From NCBI GenBank assembly GCA_948567375.1, contig OX419760.1, positions 28,272,001 through 28,336,000 on the forward strand: DNA of 64,000 nt. Reading direction: 5' to 3'. The notes under the pieces are model-generated. The model was given only the letters and a program-made list of their open reading frames with translations, was not told the DNA's origin and did not search any database. The translations under genes were made by a program, and so were the position numbers. The stretch is from Lunularia cruciata (lineage: Eukaryota; Streptophyta; Marchantiopsida; Lunulariales; Lunulariaceae). This document shows positions 11,700-22,439 of this stretch, in pieces (the first letter of the stretch is position 1; each line of letters begins with the position of its first letter).

Positions 11700-12300
11700 A
11701 ACCTAGTTATAGGAGATTGTCTCCTCCCAATAGTCAATACTGAAACCCATGGGGTATAACACTGCTCCTCCAACTAACACATCATATGACTCAATTATGG
11801 TCACAATGGCCTGAGTTCTCACTAATAGAGCTACCAGTTAGATGACCAGGCTGAATCTGAACAACAAGCTCTCCACATGTGATGTACTCTATAAAACCAC
11901 TCCTAGAGATGTCTGGATCTAAAATAGACACCTCTCCACATTGGTCCTCCATAAATCCAAATCAACAATTATAGCCTTCTCCAACATAAGAGGTTGTGTG
12001 TATAGACCTTCCCTTAAAGTCCCACCAAAAAAAATCCTCCTCTAGTTATCCAATAGGATAACTCCATGTGTAAACCGTGCTTGCTCAAAGGCCGGTCTAG
12101 TTAGTAACTCCTCCAATCTAGTCATTGTTGCTTGCTATAAACCATTGATCACTAAGCGGACCCCATGCTCCTCAACCAGGTCAGCTCCACTATCAACCAC
12201 CTCTGCTCTAGAAGCAAGGACTACATCATCCCTACTCTCATAAAGCATATAGCTAACCAGAGCATTGGAGTGGATCAACTCCCAATGTAAACATGTTATT
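11700..12300 (-). pseudogene. Protease remnant of A1 with deleted active site
   Basis: Aligned to 45220-45835 of A2, this copy goes directly from 'aacataag' to 'aggttgtgtgtatagacc' near 11985-12000. It lacks the stretch that in A2 encodes the LLDSGAH active site of the aspartic protease. The deletion removes the catalytic Asp, so the copy could not have processed its own polyprotein. Confidence 0.65.
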
Positions 12301-12640
12301 GGTTGAGAACAAAAGTTCAGAATTGTCCCTTTTTTTTGTTTGACAATGCCTGGCCCTTTTTTCGTCAGATAAAAAAATTTCTTGGCCCTATATACTACTC
12401 ATCATCAATATATTGCTGGCTTTATCATGACAGGTGCTTTTGCTCATGGAGAGTCAAGTCAGCATGCCCCTTACGCCTTGGGTGACACACAGTTATTGTC
12501 TATCAAAGGCCTCTATGGTAAAATAAGTAAGTAAAGCCTAAAAGACTAATCAAATAGCCGCTTCAGTAAGAGAAAAAGTTCACATCCATCCTCTTAGATT
12601 AGAAGGTGTAATAGTTCAAGTTCAAATAATCAATTGTGTT
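12296..12640. other. Filler in A1 gag-protease region not found in A2
   Basis: A1 and A2 are collinear on either side, but here A1 has about 340 bp of unrelated T- and A-rich sequence. At the same junction A2 has a 58-bp array of a 7-bp repeat (45827-45884). Nothing recognisable in it. Confidence 0.45.
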
Positions 12641-12999
12641 ACAAATGTTCATAATGCATAAACAACTAAGCCGCCCCCAACATCAATCTAGACTCAATCG
12701 GTGTAGTAGAAGATGGCTAACTAGTAGGTGGTCTATCATGCACCCCATCACCACCTACCACACCTGCACTAGGACATCTAAGAGCCATAGATGTCATCTA
12801 CAATGCTTCAAAGAGTGTAAAATACTAGGGGAGTTTGACCTATCTACCAGCTTCTCCTCTCTGTGGGTCCAACTCCACTTGTGCTCCTCTAGGCTCTAGC
12901 GCATGAATTGCACTCCTAGTCATTATGACATATGTATCTACATGTGCTGCTCCACACATGAAGTCCAAGACATCTCTATCACCATCATATGAAGTGGAA

Positions 13000-14164
13000 G
13001 CCTCAGCACCCAAATCTGATTTCCTCTAAGCTATGGCCATGCTAGCCAATCTCTACTCCAATTGCTCAATCCAAGTAGCCATGGCTGTATTAGAAGTAGG
13101 ACATGTGTTGCACCCTACCAAGTGTAGATCCTCTACCACCTTGTCTTCCATGACCTAGAGCTCCTCTACCACCTGCCATAGCAGCCCTACCATTCCATAA
13201 CTTTGGGTGTAGGTCAAAGCATTGATCATTTGTGTGACCAAATCTATGGCAATGCTCACACTATCTCTATGCTAGCTATGATTCTCTAAAGTCTGTTGCC
13301 CTAAGTGCACTCTAGAGCTCTTGTGGTGAGGTCCACCACAAGTCCAACAAGCAACACCACCACTCACTAGCTATTGTTGACCCAAGAATGAAGCTAAGGG
13401 TCTAGCTACATTGGGCACTCCACTCGCTCAATTGGATCTAGGCTATCCACCTTGTCCTTGAAAACCAACATGACATGGTATACTTTGTTGCACTCTAGAA
13501 GAAGTAACAACTATGGATGAGGTCTCACTATCAAATCCAAATGTCACCATTCTCTCCTCTACCATGTTGAGCTCAATACGCTCAGCTAAACCAAAGACCA
13601 TTGCCAAAGTAGGTAAAATAGCCTATAAAAATGTAGTATCACTGACTCTATGTTGCAACTCCCTATCCAATATCCTATACCAAAACTAGATTTTTTGGGC
13701 CTCAATGAATCCTTGAGTGAAACTTATCAGCTGTCTCACGCAAATGCTTACCTCACGTAGGTTCTCTCCAACCTTCCGCTAGATCTCCTACAAGCTCCTT
13801 AGCTTGTCAATCCGCACTCCTTGGTAGTTCTACCTCAAACATTAAAAGAACTCCACCATGAGGTTAAATACCAATACTACACTACTTCTTGTAGTAGTAC
13901 CTCCACTCCTAATAGCACCAACTCCAACAAATCCACCAATGCTACTAGAGCTAGAATCTGCTCCAGATCACACCAACTATCAAACTCTTGGATAAAATCA
14001 TCCAACTCAATAGTACCCACTATACTATAGTAACACTTGGGGCCTTTAAAGGCCCTATAAATCTCATTCATGTCCCATAAAAATACTGCGGACACACCAA
14101 GTGCACTCTCAATTGAATCAGCTCTTGTGTCAAACTCCAACTCAAAGTCAATCTCCTCCCTCAT
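13000..14164 (-). pseudogene. Gag of A1 (capsid-like region and two zinc knuckles)
   Basis: Minus strand. The N-terminal piece (13877-14164) carries ELEFDTRADSIESALGVS and IELDDFI, matching 47444-47653 of A2. A second zinc knuckle, CEHCHRFGHTNDQC, is intact near 13225-13266. The first, CWTCGGPHH near 13330-13365, keeps His but has lost its last Cys. Gag forms the particle and the knuckles bind the element RNA. Broken by stops and frameshifts. Confidence 0.7.
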
Positions 14165-14502
14165 TGGGACCTGAGATACAAATTGATATCAAGTGCAACT
14201 CCAAGTAAACCCACTAATATTGCAATGCTATCTCCTTTGGAATCTCCAGAGAACTTTGTTGTGACAAATATAACTCAAACCGTAACCTTAACCACCACAA
14301 GTACCTCACCAAGAATCACCACCAAGTGCCAACACCACCAACCAAACGTTGCCCACTAATGTAGCTCTAACTACAACAACTATACTAGGGGAAAGGGCAA
14401 CTTGTAAACTTCTATCACAACATGCACTCTCATGGTCTACGAGTCATCACTTCTTGCCTCATCAAAGAGAAACACAAGTAGTGTGATTGGTCATCACTCC
14501 AT

Positions 14503-14507
14503 CCTTG
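14503..14507. repeat. Target-site duplication of element B, left copy (ccttg)
   Basis: ccttg directly precedes the TGTAATACTCC start of the left LTR and recurs at 19040-19044 directly after the right LTR. Confidence 0.9.
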
Positions 14508-15249
14508 TGTAATACTCCAAGGACAAGAGAAGAGAGAAAATACAGATTGCACATTCAAACATTCGATGCCCCAAGGGAGCACCTTCTCTTTATTATATAG
14601 ACAAAGTGGATCTCCTCCAAGGAAGCTCCACCATAGGATTAGGGACACAGATAGGTGACATGTCAGCAAGCTCCACCCTTGGATTACTTACTTGGTTGGG
14701 TGACCTGTCTGGTCTAGGTCCTATCTGGTTGGTCAAACAAGCTTTGACCGGAGGGAATCTTTTAGGGAATCTTCATGTAGAAATCTCAGAATCACGTGAG
14801 GAAGGTACTGTTGGAAAGCTCTCGATGAGACAAAGTAGGGGGGAGGGAAGGCCAGTCTTTCCTCTGTTGGGGGGGGGGGAATCTACACATTTTTGAGGCC
14901 TAATTCATCCGTTTAGACCTCCGAAATTGCCTTCAAAGATTTCAGGCATATTTTGGTTCCTACTCTATTAGTAGAAGTCCCCTTTTGGTGAAACCTCTTT
15001 CTGATCTATTTAGTCCATCATGCGTAACATCCTACCGGATGTTACCAAACCAATTGTCACCTTTAAAGCATATGTGTAGCTATTGGTTCTTAGGTTCTCA
15101 AGTCTATTTCGGTTTCTGCCCTATTAGTAGAAGTACTCTTTTGGTGATACTTCTATCTGATCTATTTTGACCATCATGTATAACATCATTCTAGAAGTTA
15201 CCAAACCAAATTTCACATCTAGATCATATGGCTAACCCTTGGTATTAAA
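14508..15249 (-). repeat. Left (3') LTR of element B
   Basis: Matches 18304-19039 along its length. It holds two diverged tandem copies of a roughly 150-bp unit ('ctattagtagaagt...ttggtgatac...accatcatgt...gatgttaccaaacc') in its right half. The end reads TATTAAA where the right LTR has TATTACA. Confidence 0.9.
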
Positions 15250-16335
15250 GAATCCCATCAACCCCAAGAAGCTCTTTAGTTGAGTCTGATCTTCTGGGGC
15301 ACTCCATTTTTGAATGACCTCTATTTTATTTGTCAATACTTGAATTCCCTCAACACTTACTCTATGCCCCAAGTAGTCTACTTCAGACTTGCCAATTTCA
15401 CACTTTGAGATTTTGGTGTACAACTAATTCTGTCTTAGAATCTGGAGGACTTCTCGTAGATGTTGTTTGTGTTTTGTCATCATGCAACTATATACTAAGA
15501 TATCATCCAAGAAGACGATAATAGACTTATCCAAGTATGGACAAAATATGTCATTCATTAGGCTCATGAAAGTGGTAGGCGCATTGGTGAGGCCAAAAGG
15601 CATCACAAGATACTCAAAGTGGCCATACTTGGTTCGAAAGGCAGTTTTGTACACATCCTCCTCTGCAATTTGGATTTGATTGTAACCGCTCCGCAAGTCC
15701 ATTTTGGTGAAGTATCTCGCTCCATGGAGTTGATCAAACAGGTCATCCATGCGAGGTAAGGGGTATTTGTTCTTCACTGTTTGCTGATTGAGACCCCGAT
15801 AGTCAATGCACATGCGCATTGTGCCATCCTTCTTCTTCACAAACAAGACAAGGGCCCCATATGGTGATATGCTAGGTTGGATGAACCCTTTCTGTAGCAT
15901 CTCCTCAATTTGAGTCTTACACTCCTCCAACTCATGAGGTGATAGGCGATATGGGCCCTTACAAGGAGGTGTCTTCCCCGGGAGTGTCTCTATTTTGTGA
16001 TCTACTCGCCTTTTAGGTGGTAATCCTGAGGGTAGATCATTGAGAAAGACATCTTGAAACTCATCCACCACATCCTTCAATTTCTCAAGAATTTGTCCAG
16101 CAAGTTGTGCACTCTGGACTTCTCTTATTAGATCCATAAAACATCTATCGGTCTTACAGACAATTGTTGTCCCTACAACATATAGAGGCAGTTTCTGCCT
16201 GTGTGATTTTTCTTTAACCCCAATGATTGACCATTGGTGGGTTCTCACTACTTTCTTCCTCCAATCCACCATTGGGTTGTACTGCTCCATCCATGGCATG
16301 CCTAAAATTGCATCATAATGGGCTAACTGTATCAC
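15250..16335 (-). pseudogene. Protease C-terminus and reverse transcriptase of element B (truncated)
   Basis: Minus strand, one frame with a single TAG near 15421. The protease flap region DAILGMPW lies at the start. The RT blocks follow: [29 protein letters not shown] (first catalytic Asp), MPFGLTNAP and the catalytic FLDDILVYS, then YLGHRVSVEGI and SFLGLMGFF. The frame then enters the LTR at 15249. The RT palm motifs are intact, but the polyprotein lacks RNase H and integrase, so transposition would need proteins supplied in trans. Confidence 0.9.
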
Positions 16336-16664
16336 TCAATTGCTTCTTGATATTCTCCTACAGAGAGGGTTACTCGTCTAGGTAATGATTCAATCCTCTC
16401 TGTTTGCCCATTTGGTAACTCTACTTCTTCACTTCCATCTCTCTCTAGATCCATTCCTAATCTTATTGCAACAGAGCAAGACAAGAAATTCTTTGTTGCT
16501 CCCGGATCTATTAATACTTTCACTTGATTACCTTCTAGGATTCCATTCACGACAATCAATTGTGAGGTTGCCTTTCGGGATCTTTGCGCATTATTCTTCT
16601 TCCTTCCCTCGCTTCTCTGCTTCCTTATTGAGCCAGTAAGGCCGCGAGGTACATTTACTAGCAA
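16332..16664 (-). pseudogene. Aspartic protease N-terminal part of element B
   Basis: Minus strand. VKVLIDPGATKNFLS is the protease active-site region: Asp is kept, but the usual Ser/Thr before Gly is Pro. It ends at a TGA that overlaps the start of the next open stretch (16335), so protease is split by a frame change exactly at this junction. Confidence 0.8.
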
Positions 16665-16689
16665 TCTTTGTTTTCCAAAGTGGTTTCCA

Positions 16690-17631
16690 CCTCCTCCTCT
16701 TCAATGTGCCTCTCCATGTTGTTCAAAGATTGCCTGTACAAAGGCCGAGGGCCTTTAGGGAAACGAGTGCGACAATTGGTAGATATTTGCCCGATACGGC
16801 CACAATTGTAACAACGGCGTTGTTCCCCTCGAGTCCCTTCTCCTTGTGGGACTCTATCTCTTTGTTCTTCTACTCGTCCCCGCTCCTCTTGAAGCGGCCG
16901 TTGCCCAATTCCATTGGTACTGGTCCACCTATGTGTGGCATTTTTGCCCGATAATGTTGAAGTGGAACTACTCCTTCACCTCCACCTAATGCTCCTACTA
17001 TTCTCTACGCACAAGCAATGGCTTCAAATACCGTGTGAGGGTTTTGCACCATGACTTCTTGGCGAATCCGCTCTTTCAACCCTCATTTGAAATTGTCGAG
17101 AGCCTCTGCTGGACTCATGTCGGTAATTGCGACTTGTAGATCCAAAAATGCCTCCACATACTCTTGTATGCTATTCTTCTATCTCAATCCCCATAGTCGG
17201 GTTCGAGCCATCTGCACAAAATCCACCAATTGGAAATTCTTCGGCAGTCCTTCTTGCATTGCTGTCCATGTGACCTCCCTTCTCTCTGCCAGCATGGATC
17301 GTTCCCAAGCATCATACCATGTGAGGGCTTTATCGGTCAAGTACCTACATGCAAACACGCCTGCAACATGCTCTGTGATCTCTGTTGAGAACAATCGGAA
17401 ATATCGATTCATTCTCAAGATCCAATTTTCCACTACTCCCATCATACGCTGCCCCTTGTAAGGCTCGATGTTGCAGGTCTTCTTCATCCGGAGTAGCAAT
17501 GTGGCTTCATCGTTGATAGGGTTCGTAGGCACTTCAGTCACAGGTACTGGGTTTTGAGACGGCTCTTCTCCTTGCATGGCTTGATCGTTCCTGAAGATCT
17601 GCACTTGACTTTGTAATGTCTCCATGGTCAT
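16690..17631 (-). pseudogene. Gag of element B
   Basis: Minus strand. The open stretch 17179-17631 holds a capsid-like region (MGVVENWILRMNRYF, LTDKALTWYDAWERS). After a stop it continues through NFK*GLKERIRQEVMVQNP to a zinc knuckle at 16772-16813, CYNCGRIGQISTNC, in which the His ligand is Gln. Typical gypsy gag layout. RNA binding by this knuckle is probably lost. Confidence 0.8.
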
Positions 17632-17637
17632 CTTAAT

Positions 17638-18290
17638 CTCTCAAAATTCATTCAGCATCCCTTGCATTCCTTGCACCAGCTCTTGCAACTGCGGATCCAT
17701 GGTTCCTGCAACACCCAATTGCTAACGTCTACTTCAATACAGAGTCAATATAATCACTCTAGAAGGCGCACAAACTATCGGAACTACCATTGAGACCTCA
17801 AAAGCTATCACTTGTTGATAATACTCCTCACCAAAATTCCTAACCACAAAATCTCTAAACATCACTTTCGGCCTCACTACATAATGGATTTCTACTTGAG
17901 TGTTGAAAGGGAGAGGATTTGGAACATTCATATCCATATTATCATAATAGAATGTAGATCATCAAATCCCACTCTTTGTCATATATCACCATAGGTAGAA
18001 TCACCGGGTTTGGTGAGTTCATCACTTTGTCCATGAATTCCGCACCAAAGTGATAAACTAGCGATACCCTCATCTGCTCACACTAGATGTACATAACCTT
18101 GATATGGAATGGGTTTGAAAATGGAAAGCTAGGTGCGGGAAATTGTCCCCCCAGTGCATCCATCCTATCCGCTCTCTAAAGTCCTGCCTAAGTCTAGCGA
18201 TTACTCTATGTTCTCCACCTCAAATTAATTAGTTTCAGTAGTTTGTGCTATTCCAAGAGGGGTGATCCACTCTCTTGGACTAAAACACTC
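17638..18290. other. Leader of element B
   Basis: Between the PBS and gag. No coding signal recognised. Confidence 0.5.
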
Positions 18291-18302
18291 ACTCTGATAC
18301 CA
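18291..18302 (-). promoter_or_regulatory. Primer-binding site of element B
   Basis: On the minus strand TGGTATCAGAGT, one base from the 5' LTR end. It matches the usual initiator-Met tRNA primer site of plant retrotransposons at 11 of 12 bases. Confidence 0.9.
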
Positions 18303-18303
18303 T

Positions 18304-19039
18304 TGTAATACTCCAAGGACAAGAGAAGAGAGAAAACACAGATTGCACACTCAAACCTTTGATGCCCCAAGGGAGCACCTTCTCTTTATTATATAGACCA
18401 AGAGGATCTCCTCCAAGGAAGCTCCACCATAGGATTAGGGACACAGATAGGTGACATGTCAGCAAACTCCACCCTTGGATTACTTACTTGGATGGGTGAC
18501 CTGTCTGGTCTAGGTCCTATCTGGTTGGTCAAACAAGCTTTGACCATAGGGAATCTTTTAGGGAATCTTCTTGTAGGAATCTCAGAATCGCGTAAGGTAC
18601 CGTTGGAAAGCTCTCGACAAGACAAAGCAGGGGGAGGGAAGGCGAGCCTTTCCTCCATTGGGGGGGGAGAATCTACACATTTTTGAGACCTAATTCATCC
18701 GTTTAGGCCTCCGAAATTGCCTTCAAAGATTTCAGGCATATTTTGGTTCCTACTCTATTAGTAGAAGTCCCCTTTTGGTGATACCTCTTTCTGATCTATT
18801 TAGTCCATCATGTGTAACATCCTTCCAGATGTTACCAAACCAATTCTCACCTTTAAATCATATGTCTAGCTATTGGTTCTAAGGTTCTCAAGTCTATTTT
18901 GGTTTCTGCCCTATTAGTAGAAGTACTCTTTTGGTGATACTTCTATCTGATCTATTTTGACCATCATGTATAACATCATTCTAGATGTTACCAAACCGAA
19001 TTTCACATCTAGATCAAATGGCTAACCCTTGGTATTACA
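18304..19039 (-). repeat. Right (5') LTR of element B with promoter
   Basis: The transcribing LTR. On the minus strand it has a TATA box, TATATAATAAAG, at 18386-18397, about 90 bp before the end of the LTR and followed by a CT-rich stretch, a typical placement for LTR transcription start. TGTAATA/TATTACA ends are perfect inverted repeats. Confidence 0.9.
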
Positions 19040-19044
19040 CCTTG
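19040..19044. repeat. Target-site duplication of element B, right copy (ccttg)
   Basis: Identical to 14503-14507. Confidence 0.9.
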
Positions 19045-19690
19045 CTATTGAGAGCACACTAGAGTACCAATGCTCAAAAGTTAAGGCACCTCATACAAAC
19101 ATGATGCACAAATAGGACATAAAAATGGAGGGGGTCTTATCACAAGAAATCTAAACAAAACCCCTCTATCTCATAAATCAACACCAGACTTACTTTGCAA
19201 CCATTTTCCATTTGACATAATTGAAGTACCTATCTACTTCATAAGCTATGAAGATCATTGAGAATGGGATCAAACTTCCTCTAGCCAAATTTTGACATAA
19301 ACCCTCCATGAAATCTAACATAAAATTTGACATAAATCCCTAGAGTTGGCTGACCGCCAAATCCTTTGCTAAATCTCTACTTGAGCCAAATTGGAAAGAG
19401 GGAGATCTTGAAATCTCTAATTCATAGGAATGGATTTCCAACTCCACCTTCAATTTTTCCCTTCAAGCTCAATTTGCACCAAATTGGTTTTGCTTTCACC
19501 TCTTGAGCTCAAAACAAACACTATCCCTTGAAATTTACTCTTTGGCTCCAAATTTTGCCAGTGCTTTTGCACTTGATCACTTTAAGCAAAACCTAAACTA
19601 TGATCAAGGTATCACAATCCACCAGCTTGGAGATACCACCAACACCCTCAGTTCTTGTACTCAATTTTCCCTTGACTCTCACTTCTCTAA
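19045..19690 (-). other. Leader region of A1 between gag and the right terminal segment
   Basis: Collinear with 47840-48950 of A2 without its solo LTR, for example 'gttggctgac' and 'ttgagccaaattg'. No recognised coding. It shows that A1 has no insertion at the site where A2 carries the B solo LTR. Confidence 0.6.
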
Positions 19691-20141
19691 TGTAATTAGT
19701 TTGACCAGAACTTGAGTCACACTCAATCAGATCAATACTTGGTATATCACTCAACAATCTGCCAACAACTAGGCATTCATTACAATCAAGCCACACTCCA
19801 CTCTAGCTAAGAGACTCTAGGGGATACTCATTGGCTTTCTATCCACTCGAGCCAAGAACTTGAAGGCTCAACATCAAAGAAGTGAGCTCTTTGGAGCTAC
19901 AATTCCAAGGTATACATTTGATTTTGACCTGAACGCCCAACCCTAATGGTCATGCTGATGGCACACTTGACGGTGTGAATGGTGCAAGCACCAATGAGCC
20001 CCACCATGTACTTAATACCCCAAACACAAAATCTGACTGTCAACAAGTAGTCTATGAGTAACTGCCAAAATATTTCCGCCTACCAACGCTCCTACTCCAA
20101 AGTCCAAGCAATCTAGGTGTGATGCTACAAATGACATGACA
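19691..20141 (-). repeat. Right terminal (LTR-like) segment of A1
   Basis: 451 bp, starting TGTAATTAG and ending CATGACA. Matches 6191-6634 and 48951-49391. It lacks the roughly 105-bp r segment that accompanies the left side of both A1 and A2. Confidence 0.7.
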
Positions 20142-22015
20142 ATTCCTTTGTAGTTAAATCACTACTCCAATTCTCCCAATCACTATTCCCAAGTCTATGG
20201 AGAAGGAATATGCAAGTAGTGAACCCTAACAAAGAAACATGCTTCTCAAGCAAAATATGATCTAATATAGAGAGGAATGGCCTAATGTAGTGGACTGCAC
20301 TTCATTAGTAAAGCATATGTACACAAACAAGTACAAAGCAAAGAATAAGGTTCCTAAATTACAAGGAGACTTAGGAAGTGTGAGGGATCTATACAAAATT
20401 GAATGCAAAAAAGTAAATACCCTAAATTAGGAGAGCCAAAAAATCAAGAGATATAACACCTTATTGATTGAAGAAAAAAAAGCTTCAGAAGAAGGTGTCC
20501 AAAGAAAATAGGAATTAAGAGCTCTTTGGATAGAAGAAAAGCAAAGGCAACAAGACTATGAGAAAAATTGCAAAAGGAAGACAAGGAGATGACACTCATT
20601 GAGATTTAATTAGCAAATAAAAAGGTAACCATTGTTACTTTGGAATTGCATATGGTTGATTAGCACAAAGAAGTAGCAAACAAGCTCAAGACTCTACAAA
20701 ATAAGCTACAAGAGGAGAAAGATAACATAGCCATTGTCATAGCCAAGATGATAGATGTCATTACCATTGGAGCTTATAATCATTCAAAGGAAGAATGGTT
20801 ATGATTACTCAAGAGTTAGAAAAAAATAGAGATCAAATGTTAAAACTCTAGCAAGAAGTTTCAAGAGGCAAACTTACCAAGGCAAATATCCATGAGTTGA
20901 AAATTTAAGCTCAAAATCTTGCTGCACAAATATTTGATGATCCCAAATAGAGCAAGTGTCCTTGAAGTTGAGGTAACATTCAAAGAGAAATTTTAAGGAA
21001 AAATATGATTCATTAGTATTAGAGATCACATATCACAAGGAGAGACTTGAAAATCTCCTTGTAGTAGAGTAGTACAAAGAATCCTTCATTGAGTGAAGAT
21101 TCATCACAATTGTAAATTTCTCTTTAGTTGTGTAATCTTGAGAGTAGGAGTCCAAAGATGACAAGATATAATTTCTTTGGAGAGAATTCAAACACTTTCC
21201 TAGGACATGTGTTAGTAGTTTACTATTGTATAGATCAGAACATTAGGATAAGATATGATAATAGAATCCTGATTGTACAATCCAAAAGCAAGGAGTGCAA
21301 TTTTGATAGATCTTAGCACTTTTATAGCTATCAAATTTCTTTGGTTAGGATTAGCAAAAGCTATTTAAGGTTTTTTCTCACTATAAATATTAATTTAATC
21401 CACATAAGAGAGTAAAATGAAAAAGCAAGAGCTCTTTGTTGCTTCTTCTAAATTTTGAGTATTTGGTAGTGATTCTTTGGTGAGTAGTGGTGAGGAACTT
21501 TGTAGTAGGAACTCAAGTAGCTAAATTTGTATGATCACTAGTACTTGTGGCTAGGGTCTAAGATCCTTAGTAATTTTGAAAAAACAGAAGAATCCCTTGA
21601 CAAGTCTTAAGTGAACTATAGTGTTGAAAGTACCAAGGAATAGAAAACAAAGATTTACTACCAATGCAAAGAACCTTGGTAGTGTACCTTGTAAGAAGGG
21701 TAGAACACATTCTTTGGAGTTGTATTCTTTGTAGTGAAGTAGCTTCTTTGTAGTGACTAGATCATCACTTTCAAGAATTAAATGGAACTTAGATTACATA
21801 AAATTGATTTTGGATTTTCTTTTGTTTGTATCAAACTAAAATTGGTGAATCTACTCTCTTTTAGGAGTGTTTCCTACCCAAGAAGTTAAACAATAAATAG
21901 TAAAGAACTACATCAATGACACTCTCTTCAAATTTATCTATTTTCAAATTGTATCTCCATGAGAATGAGCTTTTTCTTACCAATTTATTGCAAAGTGTTG
22001 ACATTGGATTATCAC
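20142..22015 (+). repeat. Repeat family E, copy E2, with flank
   Basis: 20407-22015 aligns with E1 (3712-5030). It carries about 360 bp extra near 21170-21530 that E1 lacks, or E1 has lost them. The same decayed coiled-coil coding look is seen in the first 650 bp. No primer-site-like sequence follows, consistent with E2 being the 3' LTR if E is an LTR element. Confidence 0.55.
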
Positions 22016-22439
22016 ACTATCTTATCGTAACCTCATTTAGGTTATTTAGAAACTTACATGTGTTGGTGAAGGTATCCTAAATTCTTCCACAAAGACAACT
22101 TACAAGTTTTTTTCCTTTGGACTTACTACTCTAAAGGTTCTACAACTTCTAAAGTCTTTGGATTGATTCTTACTCCAAAAAGATCCTACAATTACAAGCA
22201 AATTCTTTTAATGAAGTGTCTTTGGATTATGGTTCTACTGCAAAGAACTACCCTTGCCTTTAAGGAGTTTTATCAAGAAATTGATCATTAGCTTGTAATA
22301 AGTTGTTTACAATGCTAAGGTATTAGCTAAGCTAATTAATCTAGCTGCTCATCTTTGTACTTATTCTCCTCTAGCTTTTGGACCTATAGCTTTAGCTCAT
22401 GTTATTTTTTTCTTGGTAATTTTATTATTGAGTTATTTT

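Larger units (their letters stand above)
14508..19039 (-). mobile_element. Ty3/gypsy element B, internally deleted, nested in A1
   Basis: 4.5-kb element bounded by two long terminal repeats of 742 and 736 bp that start TGTAATA and end TATTACA/TATTAAA, with TSD ccttg on both sides. Minus-strand order: 5' LTR (right), primer-binding site, gag, protease, reverse transcriptase. The RT frame runs directly into the 3' LTR: RNase H, integrase and the purine tract are absent. The LTRs are very similar, so the insertion is younger than A1. A solo LTR of the same family sits in A2 at 48051-48728. Confidence 0.93.
6103..20141 (-). mobile_element. Ty3/gypsy family A, copy A1, interrupted by element B
   Basis: Reading on the minus strand from 20141: a 451-bp terminal segment, leader, gag, protease remnant, methyltransferase-like domain, RT/RNase H, integrase, PHD finger, a roughly 105-bp TATA-bearing segment, then a second terminal segment. 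Element B (14508-19039) is inserted in the gag leader. The same layout is found in A2. A1 is the more decayed copy: its protease active site is deleted, the integrase catalytic Glu is Lys, and many CpG sites read TpG or CpA. It lies between repeats E1 and E2, so it probably landed in an E element. A clear TSD was not found. Confidence 0.8.

Noticed and set aside
16385-16639. Plus-strand open frame over element B protease
   Set aside because: Antisense shadow of the minus-strand protease.
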